NCBI GenBank assembly: GCA_001443545.1
Contig: LMAD01000001.1
Span: forward strand, 241,877-305,876
Reading direction: 5' to 3'
DNA length: 64,000 nt
DNA from: Acidimicrobiaceae bacterium RAAP-2
Lineage (GTDB): Bacteria > Actinomycetota > Acidimicrobiia > Acidimicrobiales > RAAP-2
This document shows positions 29,222-38,260 of this stretch, in pieces. The translations under genes and the position numbers were made by a program. The notes beneath the pieces were generated by a model. That model saw only the letters and a list, made by a program, of their open reading frames with translations. It ran no database searches and was not told the DNA's origin. Position 1 is the stretch's first letter. Each line of letters starts with the position of its first letter.

Positions 29222-29841
29222 TACTTCGCCTCCGCCGCGGCGCGGGCCTCGCGGGCCGCGCGGGCCTCGGCCCGTTCGGCGGCCAGCTCGTCGCGCTCGA
29301 CGCGCAGACCGCCCGAGCGACGGATGCGGATCAGCGTGCCGTGGGGCGGCACGTCGTGGTCGAGTCGGCCGTTGCGCAGGTCGTCGACGAGGGCGTCGAA
29401 GGTCTCGGGCGTGGTCGTGCGGACGTAGCGGTGGTTCACCTGGACGACCGGCGCGATGTTGCAGTCGGCCAGGCACTCGGTCTCTTCGAGCGTGAACAGT
29501 CCGTCGGGCGAGGTGCCCCCGACCGAGCACCCGAGCGTGGCGCTCGCGTGCGCGAGCAGGTCCTCGCCACCGGCGAGCAGACAGGCGATGTTGGTGCAGA
29601 CCCCGACGACGTACTTGCCAACGGGCTCGAGGTGGAACATATCGTAGAAGGCCGCGGTGCCGCGGACCTCGGCCGGCGTGGTGCCGGTCAACTCGGCGAC
29701 CTCGGCCATGGCCTCGTCGCTCAGGTAGCCGTCCTGCTCCTGAGCCAGGTGCAACAGGGGCAGCATCGCCGAGCGCGCTCGCGGGTAGAGCGACACCAAC
29801 TCCTCGGCGCGCTGGCGTAGGTCAGTGCGAAAATGGGTCAT
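29221..29841 (-). CDS. nuoE: NADH-quinone oxidoreductase subunit E
   Basis: A 206-residue thioredoxin-fold subunit holding the [2Fe-2S] cluster N1a. The four ligands appear as CTNIACLL near 83 and ECLADCN near 122. The last 25 residues are a charged Ala/Glu/Arg helix not required by the fold. ATG at 29841 overlaps the nuoD stop. Confidence 0.95.
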   Translation of the reverse strand: MTHFRTDLRQRAEELVSLYPRARSAMLPLLHLAQEQDGYLSDEAMAEVAELTGTTPAEVRGTAAFYDMFHLEPVGKYVVGVCTNIACLLAGGEDLLAHASATLGCSVGGTSPDGLFTLEETECLADCNIAPVVQVNHRYVRTTTPETFDALVDDLRNGRLDHDVPPHGTLIRIRRSGGLRVERDELAAERAEARAAREARAAAEAK

Positions 29842-31190
29842 CGATCTACCTCTCCCATGATGGGGTCGACCGTCGAGATCACGGTGATGGCGTCGGACAT
29901 CGAGCCACCACGCATCAAGAGCGGGACCGCCTGCAAGTTCACGAAACTGGGGGCCCGTACGTGGATCCGGTACGGCTTGGGCCCGCCGTCGGACACGAGG
30001 TAGCACCCGATCTCCCCGCGCGGCGACTCGATGGCCGAGTAGACCTCGCCCTGGGGGACGTGGAAGCCCTCCGTGAAGAGCTTGAAGTGGTGGATCAGCG
30101 CCTCCATCGACTCGCCGATGCGCGCGCGCGGCGGCGGGGTCACCTTGGGGTCCTGGCTGCGGTAGTCGCCGCGCGGCATCATCGCCACGCACTGGCGGAT
30201 GATCCGGATCGACTCACGCATCTCGTTGAGGCGGATCGCGTACCGGTCGAAGTTGTCCCCGTAGGTGCCGACGATGACGTCGAAGTCGACCTGGTCGTAG
30301 GCGAGGTAGGGCATCGTGCGCCGCAGGTCCCACGGCACGCCGGTCGAGCGCAGCAGGGGCCCGGTCAGTGAGAGTGCCAGCGCCTCCTCGGCCGTGATCG
30401 GCGCGACACCGACCATGCGGTCGCGGAAGATCGGCTGGCCGGTGAGCAACTGGTCGTACTCGTAGGTCCGCTCGTCGATCGTGTCGCAGATCACCGTGAC
30501 GTCGTCCTCCCACCCGTCGGGCAGGTCGGCCGCGACGCCGCCGGGGCGCACGTAGTTCAGGTTCAGTCGCAGGCCCGCGGTCTTCTCGAAGAAGGCGAGG
30601 ATCAACTCGCGCTCGCGGAAGCCGTAGATCATCATCGAGGTCGAACCGAGGTCCATCCCGTTGGTCGCCATCCAGACCAAGTGCGAGGAGATGCGGTTCA
30701 GTTCGGACATCATCATGCGGATCCAGGTGGCTCGCGCGGGCACCTCGATGCCCAGCAGCGACTCGACGGCCATCGAGTACGACAGCTCGTTGGTCGCCGG
30801 ACTCAGGTAGTCCATCCGCGTGACGTTCGTGCCGCCCTGGACGTAGCTCAGCTGCTCACCGGTCTTCTCCATCCCGGTGTGCAGGTAACCGATGACGGGC
30901 TTGGCGCGCAGCACGAACTCGCCGTCGAGCTCGAGCATGATGCGCAGCACCCCGTGGGTCGACGGGTGCGACGGACCCATGTTGATGATCATCGTCTCGT
31001 CGTCGCTGCGTTCGTAGTCGATCGAGGACGGGTCGAAGGCGTGGCCGTCGACGCGCAGCACCGAGCCGACCTCGCGGCCCAGTTCGCTGCCGGGGGTGGC
31101 GCCGCGGCGCTGGAGTCCCTGGGGGCCCTCGGAGGTCTCGACGATCAGTGGTTCGATCCGCTCGGCGGCGCGTACGGTGGGTTCGCTCAT
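29838..31190 (-). CDS. nuoD: NADH-quinone oxidoreductase subunit D
   Basis: A 450-residue quinone-site subunit related to [NiFe] hydrogenase large subunits. MGPSHPSTHGVLR near 72 holds the quinone-interacting histidine, and SAIESPRGEIGCYLVSDG lies near 385. The first 60 residues are a poorly conserved extension. The start overlaps the nuoC stop. Confidence 0.96.
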   Translation of the reverse strand: MSEPTVRAAERIEPLIVETSEGPQGLQRRGATPGSELGREVGSVLRVDGHAFDPSSIDYERSDDETMIINMGPSHPSTHGVLRIMLELDGEFVLRAKPVIGYLHTGMEKTGEQLSYVQGGTNVTRMDYLSPATNELSYSMAVESLLGIEVPARATWIRMMMSELNRISSHLVWMATNGMDLGSTSMMIYGFRERELILAFFEKTAGLRLNLNYVRPGGVAADLPDGWEDDVTVICDTIDERTYEYDQLLTGQPIFRDRMVGVAPITAEEALALSLTGPLLRSTGVPWDLRRTMPYLAYDQVDFDVIVGTYGDNFDRYAIRLNEMRESIRIIRQCVAMMPRGDYRSQDPKVTPPPRARIGESMEALIHHFKLFTEGFHVPQGEVYSAIESPRGEIGCYLVSDGGPKPYRIHVRAPSFVNLQAVPLLMRGGSMSDAITVISTVDPIMGEVDR

Positions 31191-31681
31191 CGTGGTCCCG
31201 GGGCTTCCTTGAATTGCACCGGGACCCGTCCGGCGCCGTAGTCCTTGCGCAGGGGGTGACCCTCCCAGTCCTCGGGCATGAGGATGCGGGTCAGGTCGGG
31301 GTGCCCGTTAAAGATGATGCCGAACATGTCGAAGGCCTCGCGCTCCATCGCCTCGCTGCCGGGGTAGAGCGAGAACAGCGAGTCGACGGCCGGCTCGTCG
31401 CCGCCAGCCTGGACGCGGATGCGCACCCGCTGACGCTTGGACATGCTGAGCAGGTTGACCACGACCTCGAAACGGGTGGCGACGACGCCCTCGGGCAGGG
31501 CCCGGTCGGCGTGCTCGAGGTAGTCCACGCCGCACAGGTCAGCGCAGAGCTCGAAGCCGTCGGCCTTGAACGCGCCGACGAGCCCGTAGTACTGCTCGCG
31601 GGTGGGGAAGCAACCGAGGTCGGACTTGCGCACGTCGGCCGTGATGACCCCGGCCGGGGCGGAGGATGGAAGTTCGATCAC
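31187..31681 (-). CDS. nuoC: NADH-quinone oxidoreductase subunit C
   Basis: A 164-residue peripheral-arm scaffold subunit. The ending contains the family block EREAFDMFGIIFNGHPDLTR, quoted only in part elsewhere, followed by RILMPEDWEGHPLRKDY. It is separate from NuoD, unlike the fused enterobacterial form. It overlaps nuoB and nuoD by four bases each. Confidence 0.95.
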   Translation of the reverse strand: MIELPSSAPAGVITADVRKSDLGCFPTREQYYGLVGAFKADGFELCADLCGVDYLEHADRALPEGVVATRFEVVVNLLSMSKRQRVRIRVQAGGDEPAVDSLFSLYPGSEAMEREAFDMFGIIFNGHPDLTRILMPEDWEGHPLRKDYGAGRVPVQFKEAPGPR

Positions 31682-32241
31682 TTCGGGGTCCCCAGTCGCA
31701 CGGTCACGGGCACCTCGGGGGTCCAGGGGCTCTCCTGGTGCTCGATGTGCGTCGGCTCACCGCTCGAGCGACGCTTCAAGATCTCGCCCGTGCGGATCTG
31801 CTCGTGCAGGGTCAGAATCGCGTGCATCAGGGTCTCGGGGCTCGGCGGGCAGCCCGGCGCGTAGACGTCCACGGGCACGATCTGGTCGACACCCTGGACG
31901 ATGGCGTAGTTGTTGAACAGTCCTCCGGTCGACGCGCACACGCCCATCGAGATGACCCACTTGGGCTCCATCATCTGGTCGTAGACCTGGCGCAAGACTG
32001 GGGCCATCTTCTGGGAGACCCGACCGGCGACGATCATGAGGTCGGCCTGACGCGGCGAGTTGCGAAAGACCTCCATGCCGTAGCGCGCGAGGTCGAAGTC
32101 GGCGCCACCGGCGGCCATCATCTCGATCGCGCAGCAGGCCAGGCCGAAGGTCGCCGGCCAAACCGACGCTCGACGGGCCCAACGGACGAGGTCCTCGATA
32201 CGGCCGGTGAGGAAGTTGTGTTGCAGGTCTTCGAGGGCCAC
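31678..32241 (-). CDS. nuoB: NADH-quinone oxidoreductase subunit B
   Basis: A 187-residue subunit carrying the terminal cluster N2. The tandem-cysteine motif GLACCAIEMM near 35 and the later CASTGG and PGCPPSPE motifs provide its four ligands. It lies three bases after nuoA on the same strand. Confidence 0.96.
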   Translation of the reverse strand: MALEDLQHNFLTGRIEDLVRWARRASVWPATFGLACCAIEMMAAGGADFDLARYGMEVFRNSPRQADLMIVAGRVSQKMAPVLRQVYDQMMEPKWVISMGVCASTGGLFNNYAIVQGVDQIVPVDVYAPGCPPSPETLMHAILTLHEQIRTGEILKRRSSGEPTHIEHQESPWTPEVPVTVRLGTPK

Positions 32242-32244
32242 GCG

Positions 32245-32697
32245 CTACGCCGCCGTTTCCGACTCGACACCGATGCGCACGATGGTGGATGAACTGGTGC
32301 GCGCCGGCAGGCCGGTCGTGAGGTGCTTGACGGGACCCCAGGAGAGCGCACCCTCGCTGACCAGGAAGAGCAGTGCGCCAAAGACCGTCACCGAGAACGT
32401 CAGGACCTCGATCAGCCCGAAGGTGCCGAGCTGGCGGAAGACGACCGCGAAGGGGTACATGAAGACGACCTCGATGTCGAAGATCACGAAGATCATCGCG
32501 ACGAGGTAGAAGCGGACGGGGAACCGCTGGGGCGGTTCTACTTCGGGGACGATCCCGCACTCGTAGGGTGCGAGTTTCGCGTCAGAGGGTCGTTTGTGCG
32601 GGGCCAGCAACGCCGACGCCACGAACGATCCCGACGCGAACAACACCCCGAGTAGCAGGAGTCCAAGTATTGGGAGGTACTGGTCCACGTCCATCAT
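32245..32697 (-). CDS. nuoA: NADH-quinone oxidoreductase subunit A
   Basis: A 150-residue, three-helix subunit that opens the operon. The conserved YECGIVPEVEPPQRFPVRFY loop near 47 holds the cysteine seen in Nd3-type proteins, and the FDIEVVFMYPFAVVF helix follows. Two adjacent ATG codons (32697 and 32694) are possible starts; no strong ribosome site or leaderless -10 box was found. The C-terminus is about 30 residues longer than usual. Confidence 0.94.
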   Translation of the reverse strand: MMDVDQYLPILGLLLLGVLFASGSFVASALLAPHKRPSDAKLAPYECGIVPEVEPPQRFPVRFYLVAMIFVIFDIEVVFMYPFAVVFRQLGTFGLIEVLTFSVTVFGALLFLVSEGALSWGPVKHLTTGLPARTSSSTIVRIGVESETAA

Positions 32698-32751
32698 TTC
32701 TACCAGACGGCGCACCCCCCTCCGACCCGTCTTCAATCAGGTCCAAGGTCC

Positions 32752-32757
32752 TAGGCT
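32752..32757 (+). promoter_or_regulatory. Leaderless -10 box, reductase gene
   Basis: TAGGCT ends six bases before the GTG at 32764, so transcription would begin at or next to the start codon. The 66-base gap to nuoA therefore holds divergent promoters. The nuoA promoter was not resolved. Confidence 0.5.
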
Positions 32758-32763
32758 GTCGCC

Positions 32764-34101
32764 GTGCCTCAGCTCGCTGAACTCTCATCAACCACGTCCC
32801 GCTTCGACGTCGTCGTCGTCGGCGCCGGTCCGAGCGGCAGTGCGACCGCGTACTGGCTCGCCGAGGCGGGCTGGTCCGTCTGCCTCGTCGAGAAGAAGGT
32901 ATTCCCGCGCGAGAAGACCTGCGGTGACGGTCTCACGCCTCGATCGGTCTACCAACTCGCCGAGATGGGCCTCGAGCCCGCCGTCGCCGCGCACGGCCAC
33001 CGCTACCACGGACTGCGGGCCTTCGGCTTCGGGGCCTCGCTCGAGATGAACTGGCCCGACCACGCGGTCTTTCCGAACTACGGCTACACCATCACGCGCT
33101 TCAACCTCGACGGCCTGGTCGCCGAGGCGACCGCGGCCCGCGGCGCGACGGTGCTGACCGGCGTCGAGGCCGTCGGCCTGCTCGAACCCACCGAGGCTCC
33201 CGCGGGACACCTGCGCGGCGCGGCCGGCGTGGTGCTCTACGAGAAGGCGACCGGCACGCGCGCCGAGGTGCGCGCGCGCTACGTCGTGGTCGCCGACGGG
33301 CAGAACTCGCGGCTGGGCCGTGAGCTCGGGGTGACCCGCAACCGACAGTGGCCGATGGGCATGGCGCTGCGCGGCTACTACACCAGCGATCGCCACGCCG
33401 AGCCGTGGATCGAGTCGCACCTCGACATCCGCGACCCCAACGGCGAGGTCGTGCCGGGCTACGGGTGGATCTTCCCGCTCGGCGACGGCCGGGTGAACGT
33501 TGGCGTGGGCCTGCTCTCCACGGACGGGGCGTGGAAGGGCGTGAACACGACCAAGCTCCAGGAGTACTTCGTCAACCAGACGGCCGACGCGTGGGGGCTC
33601 AACGAGTCGACGCGGCTCAGCGAGCCCACCGGTGGCCGCCTGCCGATGGGGCTGGCTCGCGGGCCGCACACTGGCGCGAACACGCTCGTCGTCGGTGATG
33701 CCGGCGGCTCGATCAACCCCTTCAACGGTGAGGGGATCGCCTACGGCTACGAGACCGGCCGCCTCGCGGCCGGGGTCGTCGCCGAGGCCCTGCTGGCGGG
33801 CGAAGCGCACCACCTGGTCGCCTACGACGAGCGACTGGAGAACGCCTACGGCGAGTACTTCAAGGTCGCGCGGGCCTTCGTGCGCCTGATCTCGGAGCCC
33901 AAGATCCTCGCCGCCTGCGTCGGCGTGGGCATGCGGATCGAACCGGTCATGCGCGAGGTGCTCACGGTCATGGCGAACCTCATGCGCAATGACGAGCGCG
34001 GTCCGGGCGAGTTCGCCTACCGCGCCCTCGCCCGTCTCGCCGACGTGGTCCCCGAACGCGCTTACGCGATGCTGCTCGGCGACCGCGCTCACGAGGGCTA
34101 G
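32764..34101 (+). CDS. Geranylgeranyl reductase-family FAD protein, probable menaquinone saturase
   Basis: A 445-residue flavoprotein. The FAD motif VVVGAGPSGSATAYWLAEAG is at about 17-36, CGDGLTPRS near 57 and the second FAD motif VVGDAGGSINPFNGEGIAYG near 310. Family members reduce isoprenoid double bonds; the mycobacterial MenJ enzyme saturates the menaquinone tail. Its position directly opposite the nuo promoter supports a quinone role, but the substrate is inferred. GTG at 32764 is used without a ribosome site. Confidence 0.8.
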   Translation: MPQLAELSSTTSRFDVVVVGAGPSGSATAYWLAEAGWSVCLVEKKVFPREKTCGDGLTPRSVYQLAEMGLEPAVAAHGHRYHGLRAFGFGASLEMNWPDHAVFPNYGYTITRFNLDGLVAEATAARGATVLTGVEAVGLLEPTEAPAGHLRGAAGVVLYEKATGTRAEVRARYVVVADGQNSRLGRELGVTRNRQWPMGMALRGYYTSDRHAEPWIESHLDIRDPNGEVVPGYGWIFPLGDGRVNVGVGLLSTDGAWKGVNTTKLQEYFVNQTADAWGLNESTRLSEPTGGRLPMGLARGPHTGANTLVVGDAGGSINPFNGEGIAYGYETGRLAAGVVAEALLAGEAHHLVAYDERLENAYGEYFKVARAFVRLISEPKILAACVGVGMRIEPVMREVLTVMANLMRNDERGPGEFAYRALARLADVVPERAYAMLLGDRAHEG

Positions 34102-34106
34102 ACGCC

Positions 34107-34901
34107 GTGTCCCTGACCAAGACTGTCGTGCTCGGCTTCATCGCCGGCGCCACGATCGTCGCCGGTCTGCCCATCGGACGGCTGCGCGCGCCGGCCGAGC
34201 GGGTCCGGGCCCTGCTCAACGCGATCGCCATCGGGGTGCTGCTCTTCCTCGTGGTCGACGTCTTCTCCAACGCCTACGCGCCGATCAAGGATCAACTCCT
34301 CGCGCTCCACGACCACCACCGCGGCTCGGTCGCCACGACGGTCACCGACGTGGCGCTCCTGCTCGGCGGGGCGGCCGTGGGGCTGCTCAGCCTCGCGCTC
34401 TACCAGCGCTGGACCCGGCGCGGACGCGCCGCGGCCATCCCCTCGACGCCGACCTCGATGAGCCTCATGATCGCCACCGGCATCGGGCTGCACAACTTCG
34501 GCGAGGGACTGGCCATCGGTACGGCTTCGCACCTCGGGGCCATCGGACTCTCGACGGTGCTGGTGATCGGCTTCGCGCTGCACAACGCGACCGAGGGGTT
34601 CGGCATCGTGAGCCCACTGGTGGGCGCGGCGAACCGGCCGTCGTGGGCCTACCTCGGACTCGTCGCCCTGATCGGCGGCGGACCGACGACGATCGGCACC
34701 CTGGTCGGCTGGTGGTGGTCCTCGCCCACGCTCGGCATCGTCTTCCTGTCGCTCGCCGGCGGATCGATCATCTTCGTCATCAGCCAGCTGCTCTACGTGG
34801 CCGGTCGCAGCCGACACCAGACGACGGTCTTCGTCGGGATCACGCTGGGACTGCTGGCGGGCTTCCTCACCGACATCGTCGTCGCCATCGCCGGCGGCTG
34901 A
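34107..34901 (+). CDS. ZIP-family divalent metal transporter
   Basis: A 264-residue membrane protein with about seven to eight helices. Paired metal-site motifs HNFGEGLAIG near 130 and HNATEGFGI near 157 match the fourth and fifth helices of ZIP proteins, which import zinc, iron or related ions. The His-rich loop HDHHRG near 70 fits the variable metal-binding loop. GTG at 34107 lies five bases after the reductase stop, so the pair is likely co-transcribed. It converges on the next gene with one base between stops. Confidence 0.8.
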   Translation: MSLTKTVVLGFIAGATIVAGLPIGRLRAPAERVRALLNAIAIGVLLFLVVDVFSNAYAPIKDQLLALHDHHRGSVATTVTDVALLLGGAAVGLLSLALYQRWTRRGRAAAIPSTPTSMSLMIATGIGLHNFGEGLAIGTASHLGAIGLSTVLVIGFALHNATEGFGIVSPLVGAANRPSWAYLGLVALIGGGPTTIGTLVGWWWSSPTLGIVFLSLAGGSIIFVISQLLYVAGRSRHQTTVFVGITLGLLAGFLTDIVVAIAGG

Positions 34902-34902
34902 A

Positions 34903-35997
34903 CTACGCGACGGCGCCGCCGACCCCGTCGACGCGGGTCTTGACGATGCCGACCAGTTGATTCAAGAGCTGTCGGTTCGCCCGCCACGACGGCACGAGCG
35001 CGCTGAGGGTCACCTCGTAGTGGCCGCCGGCGATCACCGCGACGACCAAGGAGTAGGCGGCGCTGACCCCGGGCAGGTCGACCGAGACGACCCCACCGCG
35101 CGCCCAGCCCTTGGCGAAGGTCAGCGGCGTCCAGTTGGTTCCGGGGTCGCTCGGCGTCAGCTGGCTCGCGTACTCCGACAGCAGGATCGTCGCGTTGGCG
35201 GCCACGAAGCACGAGCCGAAGTTGGGCCGCGACATCTCGGCGACGTCGCGGCGCACCATGCCCGTGGAGCGGTAGTACTGGGTGGTCGTGGCGACCTCGG
35301 TCTCGATCGGGGTGGCCTGGTGGAAGATCGGCGAGGAGATCTGCACGTCCGGCGACTGGCCCGCGGCGCCGAAGATCCGGTCCGTCGCCCCCGAGACGCC
35401 GAGGCACCGCTGGAACTGCGCGGCCACCACCGGGGTCACGACGTCCACCGCCGGCGCCGTCGTCGGGGTCGACGTAATGACCCGGCCGCTGGCCGGCACG
35501 AGGTAGGAGAGGTAGCCCGTGGCGATACTCGACCACCCCACGGGCAGGTCGGCGACCGAGAGGTTCACGGCACGCGCGCCGAGCGTCTCGACGTCGGTGT
35601 TCGGGGCGCCCGAGAGCAGCGACGCGATCAGGCCGCCCATCGAGGCGACCACCACCGCCAGCGCGATCGCCACGACGCCGGCGCGACGCCGGCGGCGCCG
35701 GACCGATCCACCGCGGGCGAGCACGATGGCGCGCAGCTCCTCGAACTCGTCGAGGCCCCGCCGACGCCACTCGTAGCGCACGCCGGCGACGCTCGCGCCG
35801 AGGGTCTCGCTCGAACCGACCCGCGTGAGGGTGAGCTCGTCCAGCTCGCACCAGGGGGTCTGCCAGGCGACGGGGTAGACGCCCGCCAGCTGGGTGAGCC
35901 CCTCTTCGTCGAAGAGCAGTGCCACCGGCGAGGTCGGGCCGTGGGGTACGAAGCTCGGTCGTACGGTCCAGCCCTGCGTGCGCAGGGGTTCGCTCAC
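34903..35997 (-). CDS. Single-pass membrane protein of unknown function at the end of the haem operon
   Basis: I do not recognise this 364-residue protein. About 95 cytosolic residues (with WCELDELTLTRVG) are followed by an Arg-rich stretch, one membrane helix at 106-129 and about 230 residues probably outside the cell. The outer part has two cysteines (about 199 and 261). GTG at 35997 overlaps the hemL stop (GTGA), which makes it the last gene of rex-hemACDBL. Coupling is seen; a haem-related function is only a guess. Confidence 0.7.
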   Translation of the reverse strand: MSEPLRTQGWTVRPSFVPHGPTSPVALLFDEEGLTQLAGVYPVAWQTPWCELDELTLTRVGSSETLGASVAGVRYEWRRRGLDEFEELRAIVLARGGSVRRRRRRAGVVAIALAVVVASMGGLIASLLSGAPNTDVETLGARAVNLSVADLPVGWSSIATGYLSYLVPASGRVITSTPTTAPAVDVVTPVVAAQFQRCLGVSGATDRIFGAAGQSPDVQISSPIFHQATPIETEVATTTQYYRSTGMVRRDVAEMSRPNFGSCFVAANATILLSEYASQLTPSDPGTNWTPLTFAKGWARGGVVSVDLPGVSAAYSLVVAVIAGGHYEVTLSALVPSWRANRQLLNQLVGIVKTRVDGVGGAVA

Positions 35998-37271
35998 GTG
36001 GCCGCGACCACCGCGGCGGCCTCGGCGGCCGCCTCGACCGCGCGGGCCAGTTCGGCCTCGCCGTGGGCCATCGAGACGAAGAGGATCTCGTAGGCCCCCG
36101 GGGCCAGCGCGACCCCTCGGTCGAGCATCGCGTGGAAGAAGCCCGCGTAGAGCCCGTTGTCACAGATCGCCTTGGCCGACGCGAAGTCGTTCGGCGCCGC
36201 CACGGGTTCGCGCGAGAGGTAGAGCCCGAGCAGGGGCCCGACCCGCGGCGTCAGGGCGTAGAGACCGGCACTCGCGATGGCTTCGCCCAGGGCCGTCGCG
36301 AACCCGTCGACGCGGGCGCTGAGGGCCTCGTAGTGCGACGGCGTGACGAGCTCGAGCACCGTCGAACCGGCCGCCGTCGCGAGCGGATTGCCCGAGAGGG
36401 TCCCCGCCTGGTAGACCGGTCCCGAGGGCGCGAGGGACGCGAGTAGGGCGGCCGATCCCCCGAAGGCCCCCACGGGCAGTCCCCCACCGATGACCTTGCC
36501 GAAGCACCACAGGTCGGGAACCACGCCGTAGAAGGCCGAGGCGCCGGAGGGGTCGAGGCGGAACCCGGTGATCACCTCGTCGAAGATCAGCAGGGCACCC
36601 ACCCGGTCACAGGCCGCGCGCAGGTCGGCGAGGAACCCGGCCCCGGGCGCGACGAGGTTCATGTTGGCCGCGACCGGCTCGACCAGCACGGCCGCGACCG
36701 TCTCGTCGAGATCGGGCACCACGTTGTAGGGCGCCACGGTCGTGTCGGCGACGGCGCCGGCCGTCACGCCCGCCGATCCCGGCAGGCCCAGCTGGGCCAC
36801 GCCGCTGCCCCCGGCGACGAGCAACGCGTCGGAGTGGCCGTGGTAGCAGCCGTCGAACTTCACGATGCGGCTGCGCCCGGTGGCCCCGCGCGCGAGGCGC
36901 ACCGCGCTCATCGCGGCCTCGGTGCCCGAGGAGACGAAGCGGACCTGCTCGAGCCCCGGCACCCGCGCGGTCATCAGCTCGGCCAGGCGCACCTCACCGG
37001 TCGTCGGGGCGCCGAAGGTCGTGCCCAGGGCGACCGCCTCGCGCAACGCCGCCACGACGGCCGGGTGGGCGTGGCCGAGCAGCGACGCCCCGTAGGACTG
37101 GACGAAGTCGAGGTAACGCCGGCCCTCGACGTCCACCACGTAGGCGCCCTCGCCGCGCACGACGGTGTAGGGCGTGCCCCCCACGGAGCGGAAGCTGCGC
37201 ACCGGCGAGTCGACCCCGCCGGGGATGACCCGCAGCGCCCGCTGGAACCACGCCTCGTTGGTCTCGCTCAT
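35994..37271 (-). CDS. hemL: Glutamate-1-semialdehyde 2,1-aminomutase
   Basis: A 425-residue PLP enzyme that converts glutamate-1-semialdehyde to 5-aminolevulinate. The PLP lysine is Lys 259 within CFGKVIGGGLPVGAFGG; SSGTEAAMSAVRLARG near 114 and DEVITGFR near 231 are typical. ATG at 37271 overlaps the hemB stop and is preferred over the upstream in-frame extension. Confidence 0.96.
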   Translation of the reverse strand: MSETNEAWFQRALRVIPGGVDSPVRSFRSVGGTPYTVVRGEGAYVVDVEGRRYLDFVQSYGASLLGHAHPAVVAALREAVALGTTFGAPTTGEVRLAELMTARVPGLEQVRFVSSGTEAAMSAVRLARGATGRSRIVKFDGCYHGHSDALLVAGGSGVAQLGLPGSAGVTAGAVADTTVAPYNVVPDLDETVAAVLVEPVAANMNLVAPGAGFLADLRAACDRVGALLIFDEVITGFRLDPSGASAFYGVVPDLWCFGKVIGGGLPVGAFGGSAALLASLAPSGPVYQAGTLSGNPLATAAGSTVLELVTPSHYEALSARVDGFATALGEAIASAGLYALTPRVGPLLGLYLSREPVAAPNDFASAKAICDNGLYAGFFHAMLDRGVALAPGAYEILFVSMAHGEAELARAVEAAAEAAAVVAAT

Positions 37272-38248
37272 CGCTGGAGCACCCGGGCGACCTCGTGGGC
37301 GAAGTAGGTCAAGACGAAGTCGGCCCCGGCGCGGCGCACGGCGGTGAGCTGCTCGAGCGCGACGGCCGGTCCGTCGACCCACCCGTTGGCGGCGGCCGCC
37401 TTGACCATCGCGTACTCGCCGCTCACGTGGTAGGCCGACAGGGGCACGTCGAGCTCGCGGCGCAGGTCGCTCAGGACGTCCAGGTAGGTCATCGCCGGTT
37501 TGACCATGACGATGTCGGCGCCCTCGGCGACGTCGGCGCGGGCCTCGCGCAGCGCCTCGCGGCGGTTGCGCCAGTCCTGCTGGTAGCCGCGCCGGTCGCC
37601 CCCGTCAGCGATCTCGACGTCGACGGCGTCGCGGAAGGGTCCGTAGAGCCCACTCGCGTACTTCGCGGCGTAGGCGAGGATGACGGTATCGGCGAAGCCC
37701 CCGTCGTCGAGGGCGCGTCGGATCGCGCCGACCTGGCCGTCCATCATGCCGCTCGGGGCGACCACCGCCGCGCCGGCGCGCGCCTGCTCGACGGCCGTTC
37801 GCGCGTAGAGCGCCAGCGTCGAGTCGTTGTCCACGGTGCCGTCCTCGCGCACGATCCCGCAGTGGCCGTGCGAGGTGTACTCGTCGAGGCACAGATCGGC
37901 CATCACCACCAGGTCGTCGCCCACCTCGTCGCGCACCGCGCGCAGGGCCACCTGGACGATCCCGTCGGGGTCGTAGGCGCCGCTGCCGACCTCGTCCTTG
38001 GTCGCGGGCACCCCGAAGAGGATGACGCCGCCCACGCCGAGCTCGCGCAGCACGCCGACCTCGCGCACCAGCGACTCGACGGTGTGCTGGAGCTGACCGG
38101 CCAGCGAGGCGATCGGTCGGGGCTCGTCGAGCCCTTCGACGACGAAGAGCGGGGCGACGAGGTCGTCGGGGGCGAGGGTCGTCTCGGCCACGAGCTGGCG
38201 CAGCGCCGGGGTGCGCCGGAGCCGACGGGGGCGATCAGTGGGAAACAC
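37268..38248 (-). CDS. hemB: Delta-aminolevulinic acid dehydratase (porphobilinogen synthase)
   Basis: A 326-residue enzyme that condenses two 5-aminolevulinates to porphobilinogen. Both Schiff-base lysines are visible in AAKYASGLYGPFRD near 195 and IVMVKPAMTYLDV near 247. A cysteine cluster, DLCLDEYTSHGHCG, lies near 118 and suggests zinc use. The GTG start is six bases after a TAGGCT box that includes the hemD stop codon, so hemB may also be transcribed alone. Confidence 0.96.
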   Translation of the reverse strand: MFPTDRPRRLRRTPALRQLVAETTLAPDDLVAPLFVVEGLDEPRPIASLAGQLQHTVESLVREVGVLRELGVGGVILFGVPATKDEVGSGAYDPDGIVQVALRAVRDEVGDDLVVMADLCLDEYTSHGHCGIVREDGTVDNDSTLALYARTAVEQARAGAAVVAPSGMMDGQVGAIRRALDDGGFADTVILAYAAKYASGLYGPFRDAVDVEIADGGDRRGYQQDWRNRREALREARADVAEGADIVMVKPAMTYLDVLSDLRRELDVPLSAYHVSGEYAMVKAAAANGWVDGPAVALEQLTAVRRAGADFVLTYFAHEVARVLQR

Positions 38249-38254
38249 GTCGCA

Positions 38255-38260
38255 AGCCTA
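38255..38260 (-). promoter_or_regulatory. Leaderless -10 box inside the haem operon, hemB
   Basis: TAGGCT on the minus strand ends six bases before the hemB GTG. Its first three bases are the hemD stop codon. It would permit a leaderless hemB-hemL transcript independent of rex-hemACD. Confidence 0.45.
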
